A stretch of 64,000 nt of DNA, taken from assembly GCF_963662255.1 (NCBI RefSeq), contig NC_085047.1, positions 18,634,258 to 18,698,257 on the forward strand, read 5' to 3'. This document shows positions 46,301 through 61,113 of the stretch, one piece after another. Source of the DNA: Cinclus cinclus (taxonomy: Eukaryota; Chordata; Aves; Passeriformes; Cinclidae). Position numbers and translations under genes: made by a program. Every line of letters begins with the position of its first letter. The stretch's first letter is position 1. Below the pieces are notes generated by a model that saw nothing but the letters and a program-made list of their open reading frames with translations, was not told the origin of the DNA and did no database searches.

Positions 46301-47162
46301 ACACCTAGCTGGATACCCCCATGCCAGCTGCTGCAGTCAGATGCAAATCAAGGACAGACTTCTCCCTGTTTTCCATCACAGCCAGAATTGCTATGCTTAG
46401 TCACTTATCATAACAGAAACACACGCTTAGGAATAATTACTAAGAAACACCTTACTCAGTACTTTTCACCGGATTTTACTGTGCAGATTAATCAAAGCAT
46501 AAAACCTAATGATAGGTTAAACCTCGGACTTAGCTGTTTTCGGGACACTTGCTATGTGCTGACACACGTGCTTTCTTGCCTCTTCTGTATTTCTTCTATT
46601 CATATATCAAAGAAACAATCTTATTCTTGTCTTGTGGAAACAGCCACTGGAGAGAAGTGAATCATATTTTAACAAGCAGCCTTTTGGCTCTATTCTATTC
46701 AAAGGAGCCATACATTCAGGATAACACTTAGGCAATTTTCTTTTCTACCTAACTTCACTTTGTAATTTTTGTGAAGAACACATTTAAGCAGGTGTCTTCA
46801 GTCCTATGGCTTTTTGAGCCTAGGTAAATTGTTGGGTTTTTTAAAATGTCTACATGTTAATGCATTAGTATTCTACACAAAGAAAAAAAACCCCAGTTTT
46901 CTCAGTAATTCTTTCCTCAGAATTATGGTCTTAACTTGTGGTTTGTCTTCCACTGAACAGAGAATACAGTATTTCTTATTTTTATTGTTTACACAGGACA
47001 TGTCATCTTAAACAGAGTTTACATTCTTCTGTGATAGCAGCTGCTTTTCAACAAGTGTATAAAATTATTTCCATTAACAACTTGTTTTTCTGGTAAAAAG
47101 AAAAACCCACATGAACTAAGTTGTATAAATGTGAAATTTTGTTAAAACACTCATGTTTCCAA

Positions 47163-47262
47163 GGGAAAAAAAACACCAACCAACCAACAACAAAAACAAA
47201 ACAAAACGCCCAACAACAACAACAACAACAAAAAAACCAAACCAAACCAAACAAAAAAAAAT
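47163..47262. repeat. A/C-rich low-complexity tract (CAA, CCAA, AAAAC units)
   Basis: CCAA, CAA, AAAAC and ACCAA units alternate over about 100 bp, including six consecutive CAA. The open frames reading through it are composition artefacts. Confidence 0.9.
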
Positions 47263-50200
47263 ATTCAGAGCTTACTAGCATTACACAGGGTATTTCAGGC
47301 CAAATATTTCAGACCAACACTTTGATAGCTGATAGCTAAATAAAAATATTTCTGATTATAAGATTTACAATTGGTGTTTAAAAAGAAGTGCATATACAAT
47401 CTTTTTGAGAAATTGACATTCTGGCTATCAATTTTTTTGATGGATAACTTTAAAGTTTATAGGTGATATGAGCTGGAGCTAACTCATGGTTTTAAGGGTA
47501 CATTGCAAGTAATAAGTTGAACATTTCACAGATATATATGATACATTCCTGGATTTTTGAAATATTTAAATGTGTCAAACAGAGACTTTCGTCCATGGTT
47601 ACAAAATTTTAGATTATTACTTTTCTGTTTAATAAAACAAACAAAACCAGCAAATAACCAAAAACCTTCAAACTTTAAATTTTGGCACATTTCAGTGCTT
47701 ATGGGTCGGAAACCTAACAGCACTTGGGTGTATTCTGTAACTTGTTTTTGATACTGTTGAAAAACCAAATTTGTGACCAGGTTATGACTTTTATTCTCCC
47801 TGTCATCAGTTTAAAGCAAGAGAAGGGATCCAGTTCAGCTCTTCCAATGCAACCAGTCTGGCAAGTGGAAATTCTAATCTACTAAGAATTGTACACAATT
47901 CTGCAGAACCCTATATATAGCAAAGCAGAAGCCTACCAATATGTTAAATCTTTAATCTATTAGGATTCGACGTCCGCATTATTCTTTCACCTACATATTC
48001 CTGTAAGATATCACTGAAGGACAAATAAAATAATATTAAATATTCATGTTAACAGAAGAAGACGGGACTTCTCAAAACAGTAAGAGACTGTTGTATGCAC
48101 TCAACTGAGAATGAAATTAGAGATTTTACACTTCAGGTTTCTGGAAAGAGAAAGGTTAAATGTAGGGTACGTATGTACCTACACACCTATTCATTCACAC
48201 TACAAATATAGACAGATTTCAAAAATCTGTTTTTTTAGTCTCATATATTACTAAAATATCAAGTTAGAAAAAGAAAGCCACCATGTCCCCCTCTCCCCCC
48301 ACAAGTTAGTGAACTCATTAACAATTTCTTGAGACTTCAGCCTTCAAGTTCCCTTTAAGTGCATGAAGAGAATATGAAATGTAATAGCTGTGGCATGCGT
48401 TCTGATTTCAGCTGCAGCAGCATAAATCACTGAAATTTAAAAGTTATTCTAGATTCATACTAGAGCAACTAAGATCTTGCTATACATTTTTAATGGCATC
48501 ATGTATACTTTTTAAATCACAGTGGAAAATTTTGTTATGGCCACCAGAACAAAACACTGAAAGCTGATTATTTCAAATCTCTATGTCCTTGTTTCCCTCC
48601 CTGTTCAAGCCAGTCAACCAACACAGCATTATCTTTTATGCTGCATCTAAATTTATTCTCTTAAACACACCAGTCAGTTCTCATGTAAATCGGGGGCAAG
48701 ACTTTATGTAAACCAAATACCTTAATTTGAATAATTTACTGCTAGAAAAATTATATGTTCTATATCTAGAGTAACAAGCAAAGTAGCAACAGAAAGCCCC
48801 AACCAACGTACGAGTATTAGAGAAAGGAAGGTCTTTTGGCTAAAGCTCTGAGTAAAGAACTTGTATTCTTGTTCTGCCACCAAAAATTAAAACTTTGTGC
48901 ATCAGACAAATTGCTTTCAAACCTTTAAACTAGCTCGATATTATTTTTTGATGAAATAGTATTACATTGTGAAAAAAAAAAAAAGATTTTGTAAGTATAG
49001 TTAAATGATCTACCACCCGACTACTGATACACAGTTCAGGTTTTCATGACATTTGTAGTTTTAAACTCTGCTAGGTTAATCGCTGAAGGTACATAACAAG
49101 TGATGACAAACTGCTCTGACATAAAGGCAAATATTCGTATTTCATAAACGCAAAACAATTACTGTATTTTCTATATCTCTAGAGTTTCAGTACACAAGCC
49201 ACCATAAAGCCTAAACAGGATGGCAATTCAAAGCGCTAACTCCACTCTCCTGTGGCGATTTCCTTTTTTGATTTAAGCATATTCATGTGTAACCCAGGTG
49301 CTCAGATAGGCAGGTGGAAGTTGGACAGCTGTTCTCTTATCTGATGCTTTCCTCTGATGTATACAGTGCATGTAGATAACTGGTTAATGAATGTTGGCTT
49401 TACCTACAGATCATGAAGCAAGTGTGTCCACATCCTTGAAGATCAAAGTGAACTCCAAAATAGCCTGAGTTTCCAACTTACACAGTAAACAACTTGCTAG
49501 CGCCCACACCCTTTGGGGGCAAAAGAAACCTTGACAAAAACTCCACAATTTTGCCCAAAGGTTTCTCCTGCCTTCAGTCTTATCCAAGCAACCCACAGGA
49601 CTCTCTCTGTTGAGTCCCTTTCAGGCTAACAAATTGTTTCACAACAAGCTCAAAGAGATCTAAGTGATTTTGCTGACTTTTGCCCAAACAGGCCAACAGA
49701 ATCAGGTTTAAGGCAGAACAGCTCAGGAAGCAATGTCAGAGGCCCAGGCCCACGGAGGCACATCGAGTTTTAGCTAACACTTTGTTACTGGATTACAGCA
49801 CACGTGCTCCCTTGGCTGACCTGCATTTCCACTCCAGGGATGGGTACGACAGGAGTAGCTGCCCCTGAAGTAACCACAAAACCTGCTATTTAATCCAGCT
49901 TCTATGGGCATTGCAAAATAACCCCTCTCAATCCACAGTATAAAAATTCACCAATTTCCACAGGAAAATCTGAAACTGGTCTGACAGGGACACCTTTGTG
50001 AGCCTTTTGTGGGGTTTTACGACACACCAGCCTTATGCATTGGGGGAATAAATAAACTGAACAAACACAGTAATAATTTTTCAACTGATTCTTTAAGACA
50101 CTCTATATGTATTGTAAGTTGAAATACAAACTTATAAAGTGTTCCTAAGATTCTAACCTCCAGGTCTAATTGCATTAATTTAAAAAAAAAAATGTTATCG

Positions 50201-53200
50201 TTTGGCACCCAGCTGTTTTGGAAAAACGAAACCAATTTTGCTTTCAGCTTGTGTTTCATGAAACATAATGTGGGAAGAAGCAGCTTTAAACTGCTGCTTT
50301 TAAGTGTCACTTGGAGGCATGGCTACTTAGAAAATTAAACCCATAATACATTGTATTACAAATGCAACTCCAGGTCTCTTGGGTATTAACCTCATGTTCT
50401 AAACACAATTTAATTTGGCTCTGCTGCCTGTCAGAAAATTGAGAAGAGAAAGCAAGACTTTGCAACTTTTCCACTACAGCACAGTGATCAGTCCTTCTAA
50501 GAACTTGCTACTCCACTATACATCAAAATCACTGTATGCAAATACCAGAATTACTCATTTTTACTTTCTTTTATATTTTCTGTTAAAAAATTATGTGACA
50601 GCAAAAAGCAGTCAGTGCAGAAAGTATTAAAACACACACATAATCCACTTGATTTTAGAGATGTCAGCATATTTTTATCTGTTATTACAGATTTGCAATC
50701 TTCCATACTGCTCAGATACCACCATTTCTCTCTGGATTTCAAATGCTGGCATTGTTAGGGCTTCTATTACCGTGGCATGAAGCAACCTGAAGACTCTGCC
50801 TGCACCATACCAGGAACTGCACATCTCTGGAGGCAGACTGCCACAAACCCTTGTAAAACAACCAAGGCAGAGGGACAGAATGAAAAGAAAAACAGTTCTT
50901 CCACTTCTCCTCCCCACTGCCCTGCCTTCAAAGAAGCCAGGGGAATTAGGATCCAGTGAGCAGGCACTGATGTGCTTTGGAGGTTAGAAGCTGGACCGTG
51001 GAGATGGGAATGCCACTGTGGAACAGGTCACACCTGCAGCCAGCTGCTCACCTGTGGAGCTACTCACCAGCAGCTTCAGCTGCACACAGAAACCTGGAAA
51101 CCTCCCTCTTTAAGATGATCTTTCCCAAATCCCAGCCTGAAATTGCAGAAGGGGGCAGACCCATCTCTAACAAAGGGCCAGAGACTGAAATCACCTTCTA
51201 CATTGAGATGAACCCAGGAATTCAATGCCATGGCTGTGGTACCTTGGTTGCCTTGTTTTAAATGATGAAAGGGCAGCCTGCAGGAGACAAGAGGGGCTAA
51301 GAGGCAAGGACAGCCTTCTTCCTAGAGACAGCACATTTCACAGATTCAAGAGATCTTAAAACCTGTTAACTCCTGGGCTCGCAGCCACAAGCTCTGTGAG
51401 CACATAAAGGCCAGCTCTGGAGGAGTCCAGACAAAAACAGACACTAAGAGAAACAGCTATTTCATGCTTTTTCAGGTCTGGCTTACAAAAATGACATTTC
51501 CCTGTAAGTTCTCCTGTTAGCAAATCCCCATGGATGCTGCTACCAAGGGCTGATGAAAAATGAAGTATGAGGAAGGAAGCAGAGTGTGCATCCTGCAGTT
51601 GGTGCAGGATCATCAGCCCTAAGCAAGAGATGTACCGCTTGCTCGACAGGTCTGAGCACTCACCACTTACCACATAACCTCATGCTTTTCATCAGAAAAG
51701 TGTACAGCTGGTAAAGCTGCTCCTGGACAGTAACTGTATTGTTTTTAATAGAGAGGAAGAAAAAAAAGTAGCAGAAACTACAGAACAATAAACATTAATA
51801 AGTAATAGATATTTCACTTCAGTTAAAAATTAATAAAGCACATTTATAAATCAGGGTCCTTCTCAAAAAAGTTAACTCAATCAGAGATCTATTTCTGTAT
51901 GAGCAAGACAGCACAAATATTAACATGAATTTAAAGAGCTAGGATTGCTTTTTGGGTGATCAAAGTGACATATAATGGAGAAATCTGATTTCCTGAATTG
52001 CCCCTTAGTCACACACCTGAGAAGATATCCCAAGGCTAAGCACACCAATTGCACTGCTTCTTAAGATTATTATGTCTCTACACAGCATAAAATCCCCTCA
52101 AAATTCTGTTATTATAGATAAGTGAAATTCTGCAATCTGGTACAAACCTATAAAATGCTCTATTCACCATATCAGAACTACAATTAATATATTTGGAGAT
52201 TTTTTAAAAAAAAGCAAATCAAACACCTAATATCCCAAATCTACTCCAACTCAGCAAATTCAGAGCTGCAAGTTGTCAAAGAAACATTTTTTTCGTATTA
52301 TTTGAAGACATCTCTGAAGATATTTGAAGATGAAAGCAAACAAAACCCTTCTATGCATTCAGAAATTTTAATCAAAACTTTTGAATGAGGATTTATAATA
52401 AGGTATTTAAAATTTAGTTTAATGTTGTCTGTGGATTTCTTCAGTTTTCTACAGGAATTTAGACCCCTCATCTTGGAAAACAAGCCAAACAGAGCCAGCT
52501 GAAGAACACAGGCCCTTAGATATATGACAAACACACATATGTGCTGTAAATTAAAACCATCTTCCCCAGCTTTTAAAAGGTGTCATCAGGCAAATCCCCA
52601 ACTATAAGTGGATCCACAACACAAGTTGTTGATAGCTACAATCCCCACACTTCCCTCCCCCTTCTCTTCTTTCCTGCCCAGTTACAGAGAAGTGTAGAAC
52701 ACCAAGTGTTCCCTCTTCGTATATATAAAATAAAAGTTCAGGATGTAACTCAGCCCACATTTCCCTAGCTAGAAACTAACCTGACTTGGACTCATCTCCA
52801 TCTGGAAGGAACACATGACAGGACATTATGGGGGGAAAAAAAAATGCACAGGGGACTCATCACAGTCCCAACCCAGGTGCTTTTTCACTAATCCCAGTTC
52901 CTCCCACATAACTCACAGCACTCTAAAAACTGAGTTACAAAGGTGAGCTGTGTAAATACATTTCTTTTGCTGTTAAACACACGTGAAATCTTCCATGTCA
53001 CATTAAAAGGATCAGCAAACAGTTTTTCAAAGGAAAAAAGTAATAAATTACTTCTTTACTCTGTTTAGCAGGATACCCTGTCATGTCTCCTGGACCTCCA
53101 TTAATGCTCCCAGTCCTCCATTGGTTTTCCACTCATTACTTGCAGGCCTAATATGCAAACAGCACTGTGCTCTAAAAAGCTTGTTCTTGCCAAGTACAGA

Positions 53201-53372
53201 AGCAGAATTCCCAGTTTTTCTGGTGTTCATCACTTACAGCTTTGTTTTATATGGGGTTTTTATAGGAAGTGGGAATACAGATCAGCATGAGCAGAAAATT
53301 AGCCAAAGATACATCTCTAAGATTACCAGCTCTGGGTAGATGCATACCCACCATGACCCTGAACATCCTGCA

Positions 53373-53500
53373 GAATCACAGAATCATAAAAAAGTCTGGG
53401 TTGAAAGGGGTTTGGAAATCATGCAGTGCAACCTTCTGTTTAAAGGAGAGCCCAGACCAGGTTATGGACGGCCCTGTCAAGCCAATCCTTAACTATTTAC
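53373..53500 (-). repeat. CR1 LINE 3' fragment
   Basis: It begins CAGAATCACAGAATCATAAAA, close to the CR1 terminal octamer repeat in reverse, followed by 'gttgaaaggggtttggaaat', 'aaaggagagcccagaccagg' and a segment similar to the usual 'gtccagccaatcctt' block. It is a moderately diverged, 5'-truncated tail. Confidence 0.85.
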
Positions 53501-53703
53501 AGTGAAATACTAAGTTTCTTTTATCTAATCCTCTTCAAATTACATAACAAGGGTAAGAACACTCAAATACCAAATGGGTTGACTTTAGTGGAGGCCTTTC
53601 ATTTTGACTTATTTTCATGTACTAAGCTTTTCCTTCAAGGAATGATGATTTCTGATACAATTTCAAGACAGAAAGAAAATACAAGGTTAAAAAGTTGCTT
53701 CAA

Positions 53704-53755
53704 AATCACCCAATATCCTCTAGCTCTAATATCCAAATCGCCCAGTATCCTCTAG
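53704..53755. repeat. Imperfect direct repeat, two 20-bp copies
   Basis: AATCACCCAATATCCTCTAG at 53704-53723 recurs at 53736-53755 with two substitutions. Period is 32 bp. No function is apparent. Confidence 0.85.
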
Positions 53756-56614
53756 AGTTTTGTAATAACATGGAGAAAACAAACAACAAAAATGTACTTC
53801 CAGAGACTTTACCAAAGCACCGTAGAGACCTGGTATTCCAGTTACCATTTGGTGCAAAACCCAAGCCACAATACTGTTTTCCAGACAGAGACAGAAAGAA
53901 GTTGGTGAGCTGTTTTGTAATTACTGTGTGACAGTACTAGAATACCTTGTTTGCATTTGGACTTGGGTCTGTCTAAATCTTGCTTATAGCAATCAGGTTC
54001 AGCGAGTGCTGGATGAGATCCACGCTTGAGAATTTAAGCAATTTAATTAAGGCTTTGTCAATCCCAAAGTTTGTTCAAGAAGCATCTTACCATTAACTGA
54101 AGAGGACAGGTTGTTCTTTTAAACTTGTAAGGCTCTCCCTTGAGGACCACAGCAAACATTTTAGGTCCTTAATCTACAGCTAAGGTTAATCTGTTTTAAC
54201 AATGTCCTAATCAGCTAAGATGTGCCGGATATTGATGAGAACAGAGCCTTGATTAACTGAAGGGCAAATTAAGTATTCAGCTGAATCCTGGGACACTGGA
54301 AAAAGAACAGGTGGAAGAAGGAGGAAAATTTGTCTCCTGAAGAATAAGGAAAGATCTGAAACCCTAACTCTCTGTGCAGAACAGGTAACTACAGGAGAGG
54401 CATTTGAACAAAGAAGAATTACAACCAATCAGAACTGGAAGGCTCAAAGGGTGCTTCCATTAAGAAACTCAATATCAGATTAAGACCACAGGGAAGAAAG
54501 ATCTCCTGAATGTGAGTTATATTAAAAGGAGTATTTTAAGAAAAAAAGCAGAGAAAGAAATCTGGCTTCAAGTTGAGAAAGAAGGCTCCCCGCCTGCCCT
54601 GAACTCTGCACCTGATTGCTAAAATAGGTGCTATTTGCCCTTTCAGTAGCCACCTCTGTGGATTTTATCAAAGACTTTTGGTGGGAAATCAGGATCACCA
54701 CCTACTTGTTAGGAAGAATTACACCAGTATTGCTAGATATGCTTGGACCACCAGTCTCCAAAGCGCATCAGCACCTGCTGAAAGGGCACTTCCTCTCTTG
54801 AGGCTGTGATTAACTATTCTGAACCTGATGCTGGGAAGCAAAAGAAATAGATTCTGCAGCCAAAATATGAAGTCAAGAACTTTACAGCTGATCATCAAAT
54901 AAATCATTCTCTAGAACAAATGCAGACAGGACATGATCTGTGCCACTACATGTGTATGGGGAAAAGTTAAGAAGTAACATTTCTTGTAACAAGCTGCAAT
55001 CACAAACACATCAGCAAAAGAATTATGAGGGGGGGAAAAAAAAAAGTTGTATTTTTTTTTTTACTATTTCTGATTTTTTTACAATATACTATTTAATTAA
55101 CCTCACTCTAGATGGATCTGAAACTCACTGTTCTTGCTAGTCAAGGCTCCTCTCAAAAATATCACTGAAAGAAGCATAACATTGAGAAAAAAATGTAAAG
55201 AAGGTGAGAAAGCAGAAACAACTGCGTAACAAGAGGTTAGCAAAAAATTTAAACTGATTAATTTTTAACTGAATTGAAAGCTATTCAATACCAAACATTG
55301 GCAAAATTAACATGGCCCATCAAAATTGTCTTACACAACATAACAAAAAAAAATCAAAGAACACTGAACAAAAAATTAAGAATTCTAATTTCTTCTGAAT
55401 TTATTAAGTCACTAAATACTTTGTGGATCTTAAGCTTCCTAATCTGTAAAGACTTTTTGTACTATAAGCCATTAAAAAATTCTTTATTAAGTTTTCTTAG
55501 AAAATTATCAAGACCAGTATATTTTGTATGTCTCTTCAAATTGTGGTTTAGTAAGTAGGGCTTTCTGAATGTTGGTGTCCATATGTCTTAATAATGTCAA
55601 AATCCTCTTTGATTTTTTTTGGAAAAAAATTAATTTTGATTCATGAACAGTCCTGGAGCTGAGTAAAAAGTTGCTTCTACCAGAATCTGAAGCAAAAAAT
55701 GAAGCTGAATACACTACCACTAACACTCCTGGGTTTATCTATTCATGCTGTAAAATTTCCATTTCAGCTCATCAGCAACTCCCACTTCTCTTCTCACTTC
55801 CCTTTAAAGATAAGTATTGCCAGGGCTAAGTATGCTTTTCAAAAATATGATGATTTTTGTATGCTGACATAAAGCTTATCAAGCATTGTTACCAAAAAAC
55901 ACAGCCCTAAAGTAATTAACTCAGGATATTTATCTCATTTTATTTCTATATTTTTGTTACCCCCAGCAGTTCCATCTACAACCATTCTCTAAGAAAAATT
56001 AATAAAGCGTTAAACTCAGGTAAAATTGATTTCACCTAACTGTAATTACATTCAGTGTGGGGTTTTATGTCTCTTCAGAATCAGCTTTATGCTCAGATGA
56101 GGAAAAAATGGCATTTCTAGGGAACTAACAAAGAATAGTCTCCCTCAGAATGAATCATGCCCTCTTAACTGTGAGCAGATGCTATTTAGACAGCTGACCC
56201 AGATGTACACCTCCCCAAGTGGTCAGATAAACTCCTGGTATCACTGTACTCAAAATATTTGGGAAAAAAATAGTATTATTAAAAAAAATAATAGTATAAA
56301 GAAATCCAGTCAACAGTATTTTTAAGGAAGTTATCAACAGAAGCTGACAGTCAAATATTCTGTGCATAAGCCTGCAACTGTTCCAGCTCTGCCTTGGACA
56401 GGAACATTTACAAACCCAAAGTTACCAGAAGTCCTCCCTAGAGAGCAGGGATACCCATGAAATCCACACTGGCCACTGCTGCAGGTCTACACGTACAGCA
56501 GATCTCCACCCTCAGGTAAGTGACTTTGGTCCCAAACAGACAAAATAACAATATAGCATAATGGAGCATCAAGGACTGTTCAGATGTTTATCAAGGTTTT
56601 GTTCATATGGTTGC

Positions 56615-56635
56615 GGGGGGGGGGGGGGGGGGGGG
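56615..56635 (+). repeat. Poly(G) run of 21 bases
   Basis: Twenty-one consecutive G on the plus strand (poly(C) on the ALCAM transcript). Runs this long can form G-quadruplexes on the non-template strand and are prone to sequencing length errors. Confidence 0.93.
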
Positions 56636-59600
56636 TGAAAAAGCATCCTCATTTCTACCACACTAGTACAAATTCTCATTTTGCAAATACTGATTTTGCA
56701 GTCACTGGTTTGCAAGACAAAATGCCGAATAAGCAGTTTTGGTATTTTACAATTTTTGCAGATAAAAAGTAAAGGTTTTCTAGCAAAAATGCTGACATTA
56801 AGTTGCTCCAAGCATTACCAATACTTTAAAAGTTATAGAACTAGAGGAAAAAACACTATTTACAAAATCATGTAATAGATCAGTGTTGAGAGCATTACTT
56901 TTCACAGATATCATAAATGACGGATTTCTTTCCCCAAAGATTAGAAGATATTTCCCAGACACTGCATACAGAGGGAACACCACACAGGCATTTAATCTAG
57001 TCTCTGGTAATAAGACATTCAGAATGTTTAGAGCATGTAAGAATGACACCAATGTATGAAACTTTATTTCATAGAGACATTGATATTGAGCAAACTACAT
57101 TTAAAGATTCTCTAGATATCTCAATCAAAAACCTACAAAATTTTTAAAAGATATCACCATTACCATAAATCACCAAGACTAAAAAAAAAGCGCACAATGG
57201 TTTATGTTACTTCTTCAAGTTAATTTAATAGATCCAACTAATAATAACCAGAATGTGAAACAATTTCTTGTTGGCTACCAAACTAATTCACCAGGGAACT
57301 TTTTTGACCCTTAAAATAAGTAAATCAATGTGTATGAGAAAAAAAGCTGCTTATAGTTTTAAGACTGCAACGATGAAGAACCTGTGAGCTGATTTTTCAA
57401 GTATGTTCCTGTGAGAAAGACAGGATTAACAAAAAAAAAGTCCTTTCTCCTACTTTGTGCTCTCCAACACAAGGAAAGAAGAGAGGTAGAAAGATAGAAT
57501 AATTCACAGGAAGGACACAGGATTTCTGTTTCAAGGGAAGAATCCAAAATTTTTCTCATTTGTTTTCAGACAAAATTTATCTAGGAATATTTTGTTGAAA
57601 CTAGCAAATTTAAAACTTAAAAGAGTTCAATATTGATCTATTTTTAGCTACTATCCCAAACAGCATAGTGACCCTCCACATGCTCTTCTTTAAGCATTTT
57701 CAGATGCTACTCCTTATCTTTTACAAAGCTGTTGGCTCTTTGTGATTTCATCATGATCTTCTCTCAGTGATCTAAACTCACTTTCTGATATGTATAATTT
57801 TTAAAATTTCCTGGCATTTCTTTAAGGAAGTCTTCAGTTAGAATCACTTAGGATGAGCTTATCTCCCATAGTAATGAAGAGCTGAGGGAACTTGCTTTGA
57901 GACACTTCCAAGAAACTTCTTGTGTCCAAGTTTAAACACACCATCGTTGATTGCAACAAGCCCTTTTTTGCAGACACACACCTGAGCATGTTTGTTTTGC
58001 CAGTGAATCATAATTTTTGAATCCTCTGCACTCTGGGGAGAGATGATGGGAGAAAGGATCTGCACTTTTGACTACTACTACTACAGCTATTCGGCCTCCT
58101 CAGGATATCAATATTAGATATTTGGATGGATATCTAGCTGGTCCACTGAACAGGGAAATTAGCTGGTATCTACTGATCTGGAAGACATGTACAGGGATTT
58201 CATTTTCTCGTGGATCTGCACAGACTGACTGCTGTCACTGTTATCAGTAAATACAGACTTTATTAACCAGTATGTGGCCCTTCACAGGGAAGGATAAATG
58301 CTGCCATTCTCTTTCTTAGTGAGATCACAAAAATAACAAATAGAAATGATTGTCGTGTCCCCTCTGTATCTATGGATAACTTACGTGGTACCATGCGTTG
58401 CTAATTCTGATGGTAGAGAATAATATTAATAATATGATTTAGCACATCCTGACCTATGTCTGTATTTTCTTCCTACAACAAAAGAAATAACAATTGATTA
58501 TTTCTAGCATAATCAGTACTACCATGCAAGAATCTAGGCTGGAAAAGAGCACAGTTGGTGCAGATTATATCAACATACTGTATTAAAGTTCTCTGGACAT
58601 GTACTCCAGAGTTTTATTTCATTCTTCCCAAAATCTCTGCAGTCATTTTGTGAGAACTGTGTGTAAGCAAGAGCAAACAAACCCTTGCTGCAACCCATTT
58701 TTTACATCCCTTTTGCAGTCAGTATGAAAGCTGTCTTTGTAAGGAACATGACAACAGACTGTAAAGGTTTAGTGCTGTGACTTTACCCTGGATTGCTTCC
58801 ATTGCCATATTCAGACTCTAAATTCAGGAGATGAGCTGCAGCAATAAGAGCAGTGTCTCCCAGAAGGGTTAAATGCACAAAGAGGAGCTGGCTTTTTCTT
58901 CTATGCTTTGGGCAAATCTCTTGAGTACAGAACAGAAGACAATCAAAAAAGATGACAGGCTGGGATAAAATGGGTTTGAATAGGCTTTTATTTTCTGTTG
59001 TATAGATAACTGTTTTAAGTAAATTCTTTATGGTCATTAAAACTAAACATTTTACTTCAAATTCAAGATAACATGCTTTTGAACATAAAATGAGAGTTAA
59101 CATACCAGGGGCTACCTCTGCCACTCCGTGCCCTTCAAATCCAGTACCATGGTGTTAAAAATGACATATATAATATTGGTTTTCTCATGTTGGTATTGAT
59201 CATAGATATGGTACGATACTCCCTTTAACTATTTGTTAGTATAACATAATCTATTAGATAAGTATGCACCATAGAGCTTATAGACATAATGGTGTGATGA
59301 ATATTGTAGGCCTCAGCAAAACATGAAATGTTAAAATGCTTCTATAGTGTGAAACAATTATCTTGGTTCCTACATCTGCTGACTGACCTCTCCAAGTGGT
59401 AAGATAACAGTGACACAAACCAGGGCACCGGAAAAGAATTGGAGAATTTGTTAACCCCATGTTATCAGAGAATGTGAAGCAACAGGGTGAAACCACAAGA
59501 AGGAATAAAATATATTGACCTAATCTACAGGATGTCCTGCAGACAAGTCAGAGTATAAAACCAAACAAAAGAAATCCTGCAACATCAAAAGCTCAAAAGC

Positions 59601-61094
59601 ATGTTTGAATAATGCTTAAACTCATTGAATATGCATGTACCCCAGCAATACAACAGTACATAGAGAACATGGTTTCAAGCCTGATGGTGTGTTCTTTGGC
59701 TCATTGCCAAAAGCACCCCAGTGCTGAATATCTTTTTGTCCCTGGCTTTATCCCTTATTAAACTTCTAAAATTCTAAATCGTGAACTTTGTTTTTCACAA
59801 TGGGAAATGCTAAAGGAAATCAGAGGAGGGAAGAGATAGTGCTCTACAGAGACTCAATACACAGTTCCTCTCTTGTCTAAGAACTCTGGACTGAAAGTCA
59901 TCTAACTTTATGGAGCAACTTAAAAAAATAATTTGGGAGCACTTTTAAGTGTACTGGTTGCTCCCTCAGAGATGCCAAAAAGCAAATTAAGAGTGCATAC
60001 TTACTGGTTCACCAACAGGAATTACTTTTCTCACACAGGACAACCTGAATGATCAATGCTCCAAGAGCAGCTGTCAGAAAGTCCTGAAGGTCTCCTGCTG
60101 GTGAACTTCAAAAGCATAACTAATCCTCCCTGTTTCTGGTAGGAAGTATTCACCCTCCCAGCTCTACTGGAGAGGAGATTAAGGAAAAGCATTAGGTCAC
60201 AGAAGCATCATGCACTTCAGCAGGGAGTCATGTGTTTCCTGTCTTGTTTTCCAGCTCTTAATAACACACTGATTTACCTGCTATCTCTCCTCTTCAGACG
60301 ACCTTGGGTCATACTTCTTCATCATAAAGTTTCCAAGACTGAAGTGGGAAAGGCAAGAAAAGTCCAAACAGCTCATCTGGCCACATGCCCTCTTCCTCCT
60401 GCACTTTGCCCTCCCCAAGCAACAAACTAGATATTATGAACAAAACGAAAGCCACTAGGTTTTCTGTAGATGTCTCTGTTCCACCACCAAAAGCTCATAC
60501 ACATTCAAAGCAGAGGATGAGGCCAGAGGTTTCACCTGATGTAGGAACTGGCTCTGGAGAGATTCATCTTAATTAATTACATCCTACTTTATAAATCCAG
60601 CAGACAACGTAACACATGTGTTACACTGGTTTCAACAACACTGGAGAAAATATAATAGGTGACAAAGGGGAAAGAATTGCCTTTTCAACCTGTTGCCAAT
60701 TGAAATTAATTGCAAAACATGTACCAGTGTACTGTAAAAAAGCTGAAGTCAATATAAAATTTTGCAAACATAAGGACCCTCATTTATTTGATATATACTT
60801 AATACAATTTTATTTTTATATAACAAAGAGGGTTTTTTAAAAATTAACCAGTTTACAGGCATTTTGCTACATCTACATAAGCTACCTAGAAAAAGCAGTA
60901 TTACCATTTCTGTTTTTCAAGCACAAAAGCTGAACAAAAGAAAAAGAGAAAAGACAACTATTTAATACAGATTTGAGCTTAGAGAGCCTGGAGCTCATAT
61001 GCAGTAGAGTAATAAAGTTGGCAACCAAATATGGAACACTAAAAAGCCCTCATTTCTAGGTGGTTATGTGCAGGGTCACCGATCTGACAGGTAA

Positions 61095-61113
61095 GTCAGG
61101 TCACTGACCTGAC
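61095..61113. promoter_or_regulatory. Perfect 19-bp palindrome containing an IR1 nuclear-receptor motif
   Basis: GTCAGGTCACTGACCTGAC has two perfect 9-bp arms around a single base. Inside it, AGGTCA-C-TGACCT (61098-61110) is two consensus nuclear-receptor half-sites inverted with one-base spacing. IR1 is the arrangement bound by, for example, FXR-RXR. The sequence is certain. Binding and any effect on ALCAM are only possibilities. Confidence 0.5.

Noticed and set aside
58783..59124. 113-codon minus-strand frame in intron 1, considered as a possible host exon
   Set aside because: I saw no recognised domain and no similarity to ALCAM. An open frame of this length is expected by chance in 38 kb.
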